A stretch of 64,000 bases of DNA from Nostoc mirabile CHAB5784 (GTDB lineage: Bacteria > Cyanobacteriota > Cyanobacteriia > Cyanobacteriales > Nostocaceae), in the NCBI RefSeq assembly GCF_020829645.1, contig NZ_JAIVFS010000002.1, positions 247,830 through 311,829 on the forward strand, read 5' to 3'. Each line of letters starts with the position of its first letter. Within the stretch, counting starts at the first letter, position 1. Shown piece by piece: positions 1 through 8,731 of this stretch. Under the pieces are notes generated by a model. That model ran no database searches. It saw nothing but the letters and a program-made list of their open reading frames with translations, and had not been told where the DNA came from. A program made the position numbers and the translations under genes.

Positions 1-1
1 C

Positions 2-715
2 AATTTTCAAGTTGTAGCCGTAGACTGGCCAGGTTTTGGTGAATCTTCTCGCCCTAGCTTGAATTACCGACCAGAAATATATCAGCAATTTCTGGAAGAT
101 TTTGTCAAAGCTATTTTTAATACTCCCATTACTGTGGTAGCGGCTGGTCATGGTGCTAGTTATGTTTTACAATTAGCTGTCAAACAACCTGCTACTTTCT
201 CACGAATTTTGTTGTTAGCTCCTACTTGGCGTGGGCCTTTGCCGACAATGGGGGCAAGTCAGCAGATAGCTGGCATGGTGAGAGAATTGGTGCGATCGCC
301 TATACTTGGTCAAGCTCTCTACAAACTTAACACTAGCCAATCTTTCTTAAGTTTTATGTACCGCCGTCATGTCTTTACTGACGCGGCTAAAATTACACCC
401 AGTTTCATTGAGAAGAAGTGGCACACGACTCAACAACCAGGAGCGCGATTTGCTTCTGCTGCCTTTGTAACTGGTAATCTTGATGCTGTACACGAACAAT
501 CTGATTTTCTGGGACTTGTGCAGTCTTTAACTGTACCGCTCATGGTAGTAATTGGAGAATCCAGCCCCCCTAAATCACGAGAAGAAATGAACGCTTTGGT
601 AGCCTTACCAGGAGTGAGAAGTGTTGTCATTCCTGGTTCTCTGGGACTACATGAAGAATACCCAGCAGTTGTTTTAGAAGCAGTTCAAGATTTTTTGTTC
701 TCTCGAAAAAATTAA
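2..715 (+). CDS. alpha/beta-fold hydrolase, 5' end outside window
   Basis: The frame is open from base 2, so the gene starts before the window. The first visible residues contain the strand-turn motif DWPGFGESSRP, typical of alpha/beta hydrolases just before the cap region. The nucleophile elbow, normally G-x-S-x-G, reads GHGAS, so the usual Ser position is Gly. The late Asp site reads IGESSPP and a candidate catalytic His is in LGLHEEYP. What I see is the fold; loss of the Ser and probably the Asp suggests a non-catalytic or unusual member, but only an alignment could settle that. It converges on the next gene across a perfect 12-bp hairpin. Substrate unknown. Confidence 0.8.
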   Translation, partial: NFQVVAVDWPGFGESSRPSLNYRPEIYQQFLEDFVKAIFNTPITVVAAGHGASYVLQLAVKQPATFSRILLLAPTWRGPLPTMGASQQIAGMVRELVRSPILGQALYKLNTSQSFLSFMYRRHVFTDAAKITPSFIEKKWHTTQQPGARFASAAFVTGNLDAVHEQSDFLGLVQSLTVPLMVVIGESSPPKSREEMNALVALPGVRSVVIPGSLGLHEEYPAVVLEAVQDFLFSRKN

Positions 716-717
716 AT

Positions 718-762
718 TCTCGCACCAAGAGGCAAAGAATAATTTTGCACCTTGGTGCGAGA
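718..762. terminator. hairpin terminator between convergent genes
   Basis: Perfect 12-bp arms TCTCGCACCAAG (718-729) and CTTGGTGCGAGA (751-762) enclose a 21-nt loop that can pair further. On the minus strand the hairpin is followed by a T-rich run (AATTTAATTTTTTC), fitting termination of the PEP-CTERM gene. It also lies right after the hydrolase stop, so it may serve both. Confidence 0.7.
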
Positions 763-768
763 TTAAGA

Positions 769-1716
769 TTAGTTCAAGCTACTGCGAGTAAGTTTTTGCA
801 AGCGAGAAAGAGAAAGCGCTAGTAGACCGACTATACCAAGACCAAGAACAGTTGATGACTCAGGTACTGTCTTGACTTCAAAATCAAAACTGAAAGTGCC
901 AGACTCCTTAAAAGGAATGGGGTTACTACCAGTGCCTAAATCCACCAGTTTGAATGATGCAGAGTAAGTTCCCAGTGGTGCAGCAGCATCAGTCCAAAAG
1001 GTAGGGGTGAACGAAAAATTATCACCATTGCCGATTGTGTAGATATCACCGACCGACTTGACAATATCAACGCCTGCTGAATCACCAATATTCAATCCAC
1101 TACTAATTGAGGCTAATTGTAAACCAATATTTGCACCCTCAAGCGATCGCTGCCAACGACCATTAGAGCTATTGAACAAATACTGGTTATCTAATTCTTT
1201 TGAAGTTTTTAGAGACGCTATAGGTTCTATTGTGAGATTGCTATATTCCTTATCTGTTGCAGTACTAATCAAGCGACCAGTATAAAACCCTGTGCCAGGT
1301 AATAATGTTAGCGGCGGTTGTTCTGAGTAAGACTCAGGAATTCGGTTATTTGTATTGGTTGGGTTAATGGTTGGGTTATCTAATGGGCCTGAGTAGCTAT
1401 AAGCACCAATCCCGTGGAAATGGCTTGATTCCGGCGTGTCTTCATTCCTGTGTGCAAAGAGAAAGGTCAAACGATTGTAGTTGGGGTTTTCCAATCCTGC
1501 GTATGTCCCTGTAGAGAGAGCCTCCAAACCATCTAACCCAATGTAAAAGCCCGTTTCTTCCGAATGATTATGAGTATCATCTGCTTGTGCGGGTGCAAAA
1601 GTGGTAGATAAAACCAGTGGTGCAACGACTAAAAAGCTGACTGCAAGAGACGCAGATGCTTGACCTGTTTGAGTTACTTGCTTTTTCAAGCAGGTAGTGT
1701 TTCTTGAAACCACCAC
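769..1716 (-). CDS. all3515-type Zur-repressed PEP-CTERM protein
   Basis: Exported protein of 315 codons from a GTG start. The N-terminus has a hydrophobic signal segment ending near APAQADD, followed by a His-containing stretch (DTHNHSEE) and a second one (SSHFHGIG). The C-terminus has a PEP-CTERM-like sorting signal: PESS, a hydrophobic helix (VLGLGIVGLLALSL), then basic residues. This architecture and the His-rich mature N-terminus match the cyanobacterial all3515 family, whose members are repressed by the zinc regulator Zur; I recognise the family from memory. A 15-bp Zur-type palindrome sits 30 bp upstream. The His motifs suggest metal binding outside the plasma membrane, which is inference. 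A TTG at codon 10 is a possible alternative start giving a more usual signal peptide. Confidence 0.82.
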   Translation of the reverse strand: MVVSRNTTCLKKQVTQTGQASASLAVSFLVVAPLVLSTTFAPAQADDTHNHSEETGFYIGLDGLEALSTGTYAGLENPNYNRLTFLFAHRNEDTPESSHFHGIGAYSYSGPLDNPTINPTNTNNRIPESYSEQPPLTLLPGTGFYTGRLISTATDKEYSNLTIEPIASLKTSKELDNQYLFNSSNGRWQRSLEGANIGLQLASISSGLNIGDSAGVDIVKSVGDIYTIGNGDNFSFTPTFWTDAAAPLGTYSASFKLVDLGTGSNPIPFKESGTFSFDFEVKTVPESSTVLGLGIVGLLALSLSRLQKLTRSSLN

Positions 1717-1746
1717 ACTTCTCCATCAATGTATAATTTTTCTATG

Positions 1747-1761
1747 TGATAATGATTATCA
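1747..1761. promoter_or_regulatory. Zur (FurB) box for the PEP-CTERM gene
   Basis: TGATAATGATTATCA is a 7-1-7 palindrome with only the central base unpaired. It matches the zinc-uptake-regulator box known from Anabaena (TGATAATnATTATCA). It lies 30 bp upstream of the GTG start of the minus-strand gene, where bound repressor would block its promoter. Confidence 0.85.
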
Positions 1762-1979
1762 TGGGTTCCGTAGGAATGTCAAGGTACTAGCTTGCAAATT
1801 CCCACAGGGTAGGTCGGCTTATATGCAATGTTCCTATCAGCTACGCCAACTTGTGAATATTTACTACTTATTACAGATGCATAAAAATAAAATGTTTGGT
1901 GATTAAATTATGTGATTATTTTTCTGAAACCCCAAATAACAGCAAGTTCGCACAAAAATATAAAAAGATTTATGATATG

Positions 1980-1994
1980 TGATAATGATTATCC
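1980..1994. promoter_or_regulatory. Zur (FurB) box for the CobW GTPase gene
   Basis: TGATAATGATTATCC is one base from a perfect palindrome and identical to the other box in 14 of 15 positions. It ends 28 bp before the ATG of the GTPase gene. Zinc sufficiency is therefore expected to repress this gene and possibly the WD40 gene after it. Confidence 0.83.
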
Positions 1995-2022
1995 ATAAGG
2001 TGAGACAAGAGGAATTTAGAGT

Positions 2023-2994
2023 ATGGTGGCTGACGTAATCAACAATTCAGTTCCCGTTACTGTTCTGACTGGCTATTTGGGAGCAGGTAAAACGACTCTA
2101 CTCAATCACATCCTCACCTACGAACATGGCAAAAAAGTTGCTGTGATTGTCAATGAATTTGGGGAAGTGGGTATTGATAATCAATTGATTATCGATGCAG
2201 ATGAAGAAATTTTTGAAATGAACAATGGCTGTATCTGTTGTACAGTGCGCGGCGATTTAATTCGGATCATTGGCAATTTGATGAAGCGGCGCGATAAATT
2301 TGACCATTTAGTAATTGAAACAACTGGATTAGCCGATCCTGCACCAGTGATTCAGACATTTTTTGTTGATGAAGATTTGCAAAGCCAACTTTCTCTAGAT
2401 GCGGTGGTAACAGTCGTAGATGCCAAGCATATCTCGCAGCACTGGGACGCAGATGAAGCCCAAGAACAGATTGCCTTTGCCGATGTAATTTTACTTAATA
2501 AAACAGATTTGGTAGCGCCGGAAGAGTTGGATGAATTAGAAAAACGGATTCGGGCGATGAATGCGATCGCAAAAATCTACCGTACCCAAAATTCTGAACT
2601 AGGAATGGATGCTTTATTAGGTGTAAAAGCCTTTGATTTAGATCGCGCATTAGAAATTGATCCAGATTTCTTAGGCGAAGATGCCCACGTACACGATGAA
2701 ACTGTTTTTTCTGTGGCTTTAGTAGAAGCAGGTGCAGTCGATGGAGAAAAATTAAACACTTGGCTTTCGGAGTTACTGCGTACCCAAGGCCCAGATATTT
2801 TTCGCATGAAAGGCATTTTAAATATTGCTGGAGAAGATAATCGATTTGTATTCCAGGGAGTACACATGATATTTGATGGCAAACCTGATCGCCCCTGGAA
2901 ACCCAGCGAAACCCCCAAAAACGAACTAGTCTTCATCGGTCGCAATCTTGATGCAGCCCAACTCAAGCAAGATTTTCTCGCTTGTCTAGCTTAA
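2023..2994 (+). CDS. CobW/COG0523 zinc-chaperone-type GTPase
   Basis: 323-aa G3E-family P-loop GTPase. Walker A is GYLGAGKTT (residues 17-25). The family signature CxCC is GCICC (Cys70, Cys72, Cys73), the metal-binding site. A switch-like ETTGLADP and the guanine-specificity NKTD are also visible, followed by a CobW C-terminal domain. The linker has a short HVHDE rather than a long His tract. Family members deliver zinc or another metal to target proteins. The Zur-type box 28 bp upstream points to zinc rather than cobalt or nitrile-hydratase maturation. The ATG is preceded by GAGGAA. The WD40 gene follows 88 bp downstream after a purine-rich hairpin. Confidence 0.92.
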   Translation: MVADVINNSVPVTVLTGYLGAGKTTLLNHILTYEHGKKVAVIVNEFGEVGIDNQLIIDADEEIFEMNNGCICCTVRGDLIRIIGNLMKRRDKFDHLVIETTGLADPAPVIQTFFVDEDLQSQLSLDAVVTVVDAKHISQHWDADEAQEQIAFADVILLNKTDLVAPEELDELEKRIRAMNAIAKIYRTQNSELGMDALLGVKAFDLDRALEIDPDFLGEDAHVHDETVFSVALVEAGAVDGEKLNTWLSELLRTQGPDIFRMKGILNIAGEDNRFVFQGVHMIFDGKPDRPWKPSETPKNELVFIGRNLDAAQLKQDFLACLA

Positions 2995-2998
2995 TTTA

Positions 2999-3073
2999 GG
3001 GAGTGGGGAGTAGGGAGTAGGGAGTAGGGAATTCCCCATTCCCCATTCCCCATTCCCCACTCCCCACTCCCCC
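2999..3073. repeat. STRR hairpin between GTPase and WD40 genes
   Basis: Tandem GGGAGTA/GGGGAGT heptamers on the left and TCCCCAT/CCCCACT heptamers on the right form a long inverted pair. This is the short tandemly repeated repetitive type common in heterocystous cyanobacteria. It begins within a few bases of the GTPase stop and ends just before the next start, so it may attenuate read-through. Confidence 0.8.
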
Positions 3074-3082
3074 TTTACAAAT

Positions 3083-4138
3083 ATGAACTCCACAACCAAA
3101 TCTAAGGAATTTGAACAACACTATTCGGGAACACTTTCAGATTATGTAACTGCGATCGCTTGGTCGCCACAAGGTAAAACTTTAGCAGCAACTTCCGCCG
3201 CCGGTGAAGTAGTTTTGTGGAATGATGGCGAACTCACAACCTTACAAACTGGTAACGGTAAATCAGTAGACTGTCTAGCTTTTTCAACCGATGGAAAATT
3301 TTTAGCCGTTGGTGGACAAGATGGACAGGTGAAAATTTGGCGCGATACTGAATTAATCGCCACCTTGGAAAATGCCCCCGCATGGGTTGACAAGCTAGCT
3401 TGGAATTACACCAGTAACCAACTGGCTTTTAGTTTGGGGCGTTACGTCCAAGTTTGGGATGCAGATACTCGTGAAATTGTCGTAACGCTGAATTTCAAAA
3501 ACTCGTCAGTCTTGGGCATTGATTGGCGCATTGATGGGCAATACCTAGCCATTAGCGGTTATCAGGGTATCAAGATTTGGCATAGTCAAAACTGGGATGA
3601 AGAACCATACATCTTGGATATGCCTAGTGTCAGTGTAGCTATGGCTTGGTCGCCCGATGGCAAATTCCTGGCTTCTGGCAACATGGATCGTAGTGTCACC
3701 GTTTTAGAATGGAACAATCCCGACCCTTGGGTGATGCGTGGGTTCCCTGGTAAAATTCGCCAATTGGCATGGTCAGAAGCTACCACGATGGGTGCGCCAA
3801 TACTGGCATCTTCTAGCGTTGAAGGTATTGTGGTCTGGGAAAAACTAGAGGATGATTCATTAGGTTGGGAAGCACGAGTATTAACTAATCATGTGGGTGT
3901 GATCAATGCGATCGCCTTTGCACCTAAAAGCTTCCTTCTCGCTTCTGCTGCTACTGATGGCTGGTTGTGTTTGTGGAACAAAGCTAAGGAAGTATCCCAA
4001 ATTATCACAGGTGTCTCAGGAGGCTTTTCCACCCTAGCTTGGCATCCCCAAGGCAAGTTACTGGCCGCAGGCGGTGAACAAGGGGAATTACTTGTATGGT
4101 CAAAGGTTTTGCGGGGTCAAGGCTTTGGGCGTAGTTAA
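3083..4138 (+). CDS. WD40 beta-propeller protein
   Basis: 351 aa with about seven WD repeats seen as recurring AWSPQGKTLA, AFSTDGKFLA, AWSPDGKFLASG, AFAPKSFLLASAATDG and AWHPQGKLLAAGG blades, each ending near W-x-K/D. No signal peptide, membrane segment or extra catalytic domain is visible, so it is most likely a cytoplasmic protein-interaction scaffold. It follows the Zur-boxed GTPase in the same direction with only a repeat between them and no obvious own promoter. Co-transcription and a partnership in zinc handling are therefore plausible but inferred. Confidence 0.85.
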   Translation: MNSTTKSKEFEQHYSGTLSDYVTAIAWSPQGKTLAATSAAGEVVLWNDGELTTLQTGNGKSVDCLAFSTDGKFLAVGGQDGQVKIWRDTELIATLENAPAWVDKLAWNYTSNQLAFSLGRYVQVWDADTREIVVTLNFKNSSVLGIDWRIDGQYLAISGYQGIKIWHSQNWDEEPYILDMPSVSVAMAWSPDGKFLASGNMDRSVTVLEWNNPDPWVMRGFPGKIRQLAWSEATTMGAPILASSSVEGIVVWEKLEDDSLGWEARVLTNHVGVINAIAFAPKSFLLASAATDGWLCLWNKAKEVSQIITGVSGGFSTLAWHPQGKLLAAGGEQGELLVWSKVLRGQGFGRS

Positions 4139-4140
4139 AA

Positions 4141-4206
4141 TAATTCGTAATTCGTAATGACGCTCGAGGACTCGCTAACGCTGCGAAGACAGTAATTCGT
4201 AATTAA
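4141..4206. repeat. dispersed repeat, left copy
   Basis: Contains TAATTCGTAATTCGTAATGACGC followed by a GCTAACGCTGCG core and another AATTCGTAATT. The same family occurs in opposite orientation at 4850-4912, so the two copies bracket the small secreted-protein gene. It directly abuts the WD40 stop codon. Confidence 0.6.
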
Positions 4207-4389
4207 AGACTGTTACATCAAGGTATTTATACACAGATATGAAGGGACGACACGTATAGATATTGGCGTTAGCTCTCCCTTTGGGAGAAGGGTAATTAAA
4301 TCCAAAAATTACGAATTAGGAATTATTAAAGTTGAACTTCGGCAATTTCTTGGCTATGCTGTATCAGCAAAGGTATCTTTGTGTAAATT

Positions 4390-4662
4390 ATGAACATAAT
4401 CAAACTGATTTTACTTGCCTGTCCCGCATTTCTAGTATCCATGCTGCTGGTACTCAATCCAGCACACGCATCCAGCCTGAAATCTATATATGCTACCCAA
4501 ATTATGACGGTAGTATCTACACAACAAATTCCTGATTTTGCAACACCACACTTGATTCAAACATCGAATCCGATTATTGATCAACTTGGTTGCAATTGTG
4601 CCAACTGTATTCAGTCTAAATTTCAGTCGCTACAAGGCAAGCTGCCATCGGTCGGTTTTTAA
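4390..4662 (+). CDS. small secreted protein with CxCxxC motif
   Basis: 90 aa. A basic N-terminus and hydrophobic core (LILLACPAFLVSMLLVL) lead to an AHA-S signal-peptidase site near residue 28. The mature part is Thr/Gln/Ile rich and carries a conserved-looking C-terminal cluster, GCNCANC, followed by a basic tail KFQSLQGKLPS. The Cys cluster could bind a metal or form disulfides; no family recognised. It is isolated between two inverted dispersed repeats and has no operon partners. Confidence 0.6.
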   Translation: MNIIKLILLACPAFLVSMLLVLNPAHASSLKSIYATQIMTVVSTQQIPDFATPHLIQTSNPIIDQLGCNCANCIQSKFQSLQGKLPSVGF

Positions 4663-5030
4663 TAAATTTAGGAGTTATGAATATTGTAGGGGCACAGCAA
4701 TGCTGTGCCCTTATTAATTTTATGAGCTTTTTGTACGTGGCGATCGCCTACGGCACGCTGTTGGCGATCACACTGGTTGCAGCATAATTATTTTCGTAAT
4801 TGATAATTTATAATTCTTAATTACAATCAGTGAGAACTTGTATTATTTTGAATTACGAATTACGTTAGCGTAGCGGTAGCGAGGAACGAGCGTCATTACG
4901 AATTACGAATTATGCGGATCTATGCCAAAGCTGTTAAGCTCTTGTTAAAAGAGCTAGTCCGGGGATTAGAAAACTTGCTAGAGTGAACAGAGTTAGCCTT
5001 AATGTCTAATCCCCAAAACCTATACATCTC
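4663..5030. other. intergenic: palindromic repeat and ndhB upstream region
   Basis: Holds a near-perfect palindrome GGGCACAGCA/TGCTGTGCCC (4690-4710) followed by a T-rich tail, which may terminate the small secreted-protein gene. After it comes an SDR-like CGCCTACGGCACGCTG stretch, the inverted dispersed repeat at 4850-4912, and about 120 bp of unique sequence upstream of ndhB. No gene seen. Confidence 0.6.
4850..4912. repeat. dispersed repeat, right copy
   Basis: GAATTACGAATTACGTTAGCG through CGTCATTACGAATTACGAATT is the inverted relative of the repeat at 4141-4206, with a differing centre. It lies upstream of ndhB. Confidence 0.6.
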
Positions 5031-6635
5031 ATGGATTTTGCTAATATTGCATCCCAGCTAAACGCTGGAACGATTTTGCCAGAGGGGATTGTTATTCTCA
5101 CCCTCTTGGGGGTTTTGATTGTTGATTTGATTTTGGGGCGTACATCCGCACGCTGGATTGGATATCTAGCGATCGCAGGTTTATTTGCTTCGATTGTCGC
5201 CCTATATTTTCAATGGGATACTCCTAATCCCATCGGTTTTACCGGTAGCTTTAACGGTGATGACCTGAGTATAGTCTTTCGCGGTATTATTGCCTTGTCT
5301 GTGATCGCCACTATACTGATGTCAATTCGCTACGTTGAGCAGAGCGGCACCGCTTTAGCAGAATTTCTCGCTATTTTGCTGAGTGCTACTTTGGGAGGGA
5401 TGTTTTTATCCGGGGCTAGTGAGTTGGTGATGATTTTCATCTCCCTAGAAACCCTGAGTATTTCCTCTTATCTGTTAACAGGTTATACCAAGCGCGATCC
5501 CCGCTCCAATGAAGCAGCGCTGAAATACTTGTTAATTGGAGCTTCCAGCACGGCAGTATTTTTGTACGGTGTATCACTGCTGTATGGACTATCTGGAGGA
5601 CAAACTGAACTAAGTGCGATCGCTAATGGCATTGCCACAGCTAAAGTCGGTCAATCTTTAGGTTTAGTGATTGCGCTGGTTTTTGCGATCGCAGGTATTG
5701 GCTTCAAAATCTCCGCAGCACCCTTCCACCAGTGGACACCAGACGTTTACGAAGGCGCTCCCACCCCAGTCATCGCCTTTTTATCTGTCGGTTCCAAAGC
5801 AGCTGGGTTTGCCCTAGCCATCCGCTTGCTGACAACAGCCTTCCCCCTTGTTGCTGAAGAGTGGAGGTTTGTCTTCACTGCTCTGGCCGTTCTGAGTATG
5901 ATCTTGGGTAACGTAGTCGCCCTAGCCCAAACCAGCATGAAACGGATGCTAGCTTATTCATCGATTGCCCAAGCTGGGTTTGTGATGATTGGCTTGATTG
6001 CTGGTACACAAGCGGGCTATGCCAGTATGATATTCTACCTACTGGTTTACCTGTTCATGAACCTGTGCGGCTTTACCTGCATCATCCTGTTCTCACTGCG
6101 GACGGGAACTGACCAGATTGCCGAATACTCTGGTTTATATCAAAAAGACCCACTCTTAACACTGGGGTTGAGTATCTCCCTGCTTTCCTTGGGTGGTATT
6201 CCACCATTGGCTGGGTTTTTCGGCAAGATTTACTTATTCTGGGCTGGTTGGCAAGCAGGTCTTTATTGGTTAGTCTTGCTGGGCTTAGTTACCACCGTTG
6301 TCTCCATCTACTACTACATTCGTGTAGTCAAAATGATGGTAGTCAAAGAACCCCATGAAATGTCCGACTCGGTGAAGAATTATCCACAAGTGCGTTGGGA
6401 TTTGCCTGGGCTAAGACCTTTGCAGGTCGGGTTGGTGGTAACATTAATTGCCACTTCCATAGCAGGGATTTTGTCAAATCCACTGTTTACATTGGCGAAC
6501 AATTCCATCTCCAATACCCCAATTTTGCAAGCAACAATCAACACTAATGTAAAAGCAGAAAATCCACTGCTTTTACCAAAGTTAGATTCGGTTAGTCAGT
6601 CTCAACCCTCAGTTGATTCTACCGCTAAGATTTAA
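5031..6635 (+). CDS. ndhB: NAD(P)H-quinone oxidoreductase subunit 2 (NdhB)
   Basis: 534-aa polytopic membrane protein of the proton-pumping Nuo/Mrp-antiporter type, about 14 hydrophobic helices. Diagnostic segments include [63 protein letters not shown] and [15 protein letters not shown]. NdhB is a core membrane subunit of the thylakoid NDH-1 complex and works in respiration, cyclic electron flow and CO2 uptake. The length is normal for the family. It is a single-gene unit with a strong terminator directly after it. Confidence 0.97.
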   Translation: MDFANIASQLNAGTILPEGIVILTLLGVLIVDLILGRTSARWIGYLAIAGLFASIVALYFQWDTPNPIGFTGSFNGDDLSIVFRGIIALSVIATILMSIRYVEQSGTALAEFLAILLSATLGGMFLSGASELVMIFISLETLSISSYLLTGYTKRDPRSNEAALKYLLIGASSTAVFLYGVSLLYGLSGGQTELSAIANGIATAKVGQSLGLVIALVFAIAGIGFKISAAPFHQWTPDVYEGAPTPVIAFLSVGSKAAGFALAIRLLTTAFPLVAEEWRFVFTALAVLSMILGNVVALAQTSMKRMLAYSSIAQAGFVMIGLIAGTQAGYASMIFYLLVYLFMNLCGFTCIILFSLRTGTDQIAEYSGLYQKDPLLTLGLSISLLSLGGIPPLAGFFGKIYLFWAGWQAGLYWLVLLGLVTTVVSIYYYIRVVKMMVVKEPHEMSDSVKNYPQVRWDLPGLRPLQVGLVVTLIATSIAGILSNPLFTLANNSISNTPILQATINTNVKAENPLLLPKLDSVSQSQPSVDSTAKI

Positions 6636-6667
6636 CCGAGTCTCAACCAAATTTTGTACTTAAAGAT

Positions 6668-6712
6668 ACGCCTGTTTGCTAATGAGCAGACAGGCGTTTC
6701 TGATATTTTTTA
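6668..6712 (+). terminator. rho-independent terminator of ndhB
   Basis: Stem ACGCCTGT (6668-6675) pairs with ACAGGCGT (6690-6697) and the inner TGC/GCA extends it. A TTTCTGATATTTTTT tract follows. It lies 33 bp after the ndhB stop. Confidence 0.9.
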
Positions 6713-7048
6713 ACATAAAATCAAATTTACAATTTATAGCAGAATTCAGAATTCAGGAGCGGAGCCGGAGATGCTCCGCCGAGGCGTCAGAATGGGCTAC
6801 GCCCCGCTGCGCTAACATAAGCAAAACAGGCTTTATATATAAATAATATAGCCAACTACGTCCTGCAAAGTACCAGATAATTCTCTGATTAATGTACGTA
6901 AATAGGACTTACGCACTGTACAAATGCATCGTGATGTGCATTACCTATCTTGAGGAAGTTTTCAGGCTTTTCTTAATTATCTTGCGATCGTAAATAGACC
7001 ATGCTGTAGGGGCTAAGCATTGCTTAGCCCTTACGAAAGATATGGTTT
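6713..7048. other. intergenic stretch with dispersed repeats
   Basis: Contains a GC-rich repeat patch (GGAGCCGGAGATGCTCCGCC, about 6760-6815), a lone AGGACTTACGCA end motif near 6904 like the termini of the element at 48032, and a palindrome GGGCTAAGCA/TGCTTAGCCC (7010-7030). The palindrome sits 19 bp from the truncation point of the FIST fragment. No gene seen. Confidence 0.5.
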
Positions 7049-7237
7049 TTAACCTTGTTCAAAGTCAATTGCAGCAAAAAGAATCCCAGCTTTTGGTATA
7101 TCTCCTGTAAGAAAACTGACACATTGCTGAATAACTTCTTCAACTGCTGATAGAGAATCTGGATCGTTACTGTGACCGACTACTGCCTTAAACATAAATT
7201 TATCTATATGGAGAATTATTTTTACTATGATTTTCAA
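7049..7237 (-). pseudogene. FIST-domain sensor, N-terminal remnant
   Basis: Residues from the second Met (ATG at 7195) read MFKAVVGHSNDPDS, then AVEEVIQQC, GDIPKAGILFAAIDFEQ and stop. This is the characteristic opening of FIST N-terminal sensory domain proteins, which run to several hundred residues. Only about 50 conserved residues remain. Its start overlaps the end of the kinase gene by 4 bp (ATGA), so it is the second gene of a kinase-FIST operon whose sensor has been lost. No continuation of the domain was seen in the following 90 bp; a palindromic repeat lies there instead. A functional micro-protein cannot be excluded. Confidence 0.65.
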
Positions 7238-8553
7238 ACGGGAAGCTTAATTATGAACTCTGAACCTTGTTCTGGCGCTGAATTTACTTCCAGAGTTCCT
7301 CCATGTTTCTCGACAACAATTTGACGAGCAATTGATAACCCTAATCCTGTACCTTGACCCACAGGCTTAGTGGTGAATAAATGGTCAAAGATTTTTTGCT
7401 CGACATCAGGTGACATTCCTACGCCATTATCTTTAATCCGAACCAAAATATGTTTTTTGTTTTCAGTGAGGCTAGTCTGAATCAAAACTTGATTGGGATT
7501 TGCTTCAATTTCAATATAGGTGCGCCCTACATTAGACTCCTCTAAAGCATCAATAGCATTAGCTAATAAATTCATAAATACCTGATTTAGTTGTCCGATA
7601 AAGCATTCTATTTCTGGCAAATTATCATAATCTCTAATTACCTGAATCTCGGGATGATCCTCAGATGCTTTTAAGCGATGTTTGAGAATCATGATTGTGC
7701 TGTCAATGCCATCATGAATGTTGCAAGAAACTTTGCGATCGCTATCTGCTCGAGAAAAGGTTCTTAGACTGATACTAATGTCACGAATGCGCTGAACACC
7801 CTCTTTCATTGAGGAAATTAAGTTAGGTAGATCGGCAAGCATATACTTCAAATCTATCGCTGCAATTTCCTCTTTAATTTCTGGAACCGGATTAGGATAA
7901 TACTGCTGATAGAGGTTAATGATATTAATCATGTCTTGGAAATATACTGAAGCATGTTGGAGATTACCATGAATAAAACCAACTGGATTATTAATTTCAT
8001 GAGCAACTCCTGCTACTAATTCACCAAGGGCAGACATTTTTTCTGTCTGTACAAGCTGAAGTTGAGACTCTTGTAAGTCTTTTAATGCCCTAGACAACGC
8101 TGCTGTCCTTTCTGTAACTCGTTTTTCTAAATTTTTTGTGAGATTTCGTAATTGAAGATGGGTTTTAATTCTAGCTAATAATTCTTCTTCATGAAAGGGC
8201 TTAGTGATGTAATCAACTGCCCCTATATTTAGACCTTTTACCTTACTGTCAGTATCAGAATCTGCCGTCATAAAAATTACTGGAATATCACAAGTAGCTG
8301 AGTTATCTTTCAGTCTTTTGCAGGTTTCAAACCCATCTATACCCGGCATCATTACATCTAATAGAATCAAATCGGGTGGTCTAGATTCAACTTGCTTAAT
8401 TGCACTTTTTCCATTATTATCTGTAATAACGTCAAAACCTATATTAGTTAATATGTTAAAGACAATTTCTAAATTTGTAGTAGTATCATCTACCACTAAA
8501 ATTAAACTATTTCCTGGTAAATTAAGCGTTTTTATATCTGTCTTGTAATTCAT
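7234..8553 (-). CDS. response-regulator/histidine-kinase fusion (REC-HK)
   Basis: 439 aa, no membrane segment. A receiver domain comes first (VVDD near residue 20, phospho-acceptor Asp66 in LILLDVMMPG, Lys118 in TKPF). A coiled coil follows (NLEKRVTERTAAL to QLQLVQTEKM), then the H box ALGELVAGVAHEINNP with His185, and an ATPase domain with N box (NLLANAIDALEE), G1 (DNGVGM) and G2 (GTGLGLSI). The receiver at the front makes it a kinase controlled by an upstream phosphodonor. It overlaps the downstream FIST remnant, suggesting it once signalled with that small-molecule sensor. Confidence 0.92.
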   Translation of the reverse strand: MNYKTDIKTLNLPGNSLILVVDDTTTNLEIVFNILTNIGFDVITDNNGKSAIKQVESRPPDLILLDVMMPGIDGFETCKRLKDNSATCDIPVIFMTADSDTDSKVKGLNIGAVDYITKPFHEEELLARIKTHLQLRNLTKNLEKRVTERTAALSRALKDLQESQLQLVQTEKMSALGELVAGVAHEINNPVGFIHGNLQHASVYFQDMINIINLYQQYYPNPVPEIKEEIAAIDLKYMLADLPNLISSMKEGVQRIRDISISLRTFSRADSDRKVSCNIHDGIDSTIMILKHRLKASEDHPEIQVIRDYDNLPEIECFIGQLNQVFMNLLANAIDALEESNVGRTYIEIEANPNQVLIQTSLTENKKHILVRIKDNGVGMSPDVEQKIFDHLFTTKPVGQGTGLGLSIARQIVVEKHGGTLEVNSAPEQGSEFIIKLPV

Positions 8554-8731
8554 TATTTAAATTAATTTAACTCCTTGCTACTTATTCACTATTGGTTCTG
8601 CGATCGCAGCTAAGTCACCTTTGTTTTATTGGCGGGCTGATTGATAAATTTATAGCCTAACAATCCTATAGTTCCCAAAAACTCTGAGAACAGCAACATT
8701 CTCAGACTAAATTGCTCTATGCGACCACGGG
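8554..8731. promoter_or_regulatory. upstream region of the REC-HK gene
   Basis: About 180 bp of unique AT-rich sequence with one GCGATCGC octamer. It should hold the promoter of the minus-strand kinase operon; no clear box was recognised. Its far end is the left target duplication of a MITE. Confidence 0.4.

Noticed and set aside
1697..1906. Plus-strand open frame across the Zur region
   Set aside because: It begins inside the antisense of the PEP-CTERM gene and covers a Zur box; no protein-like composition.
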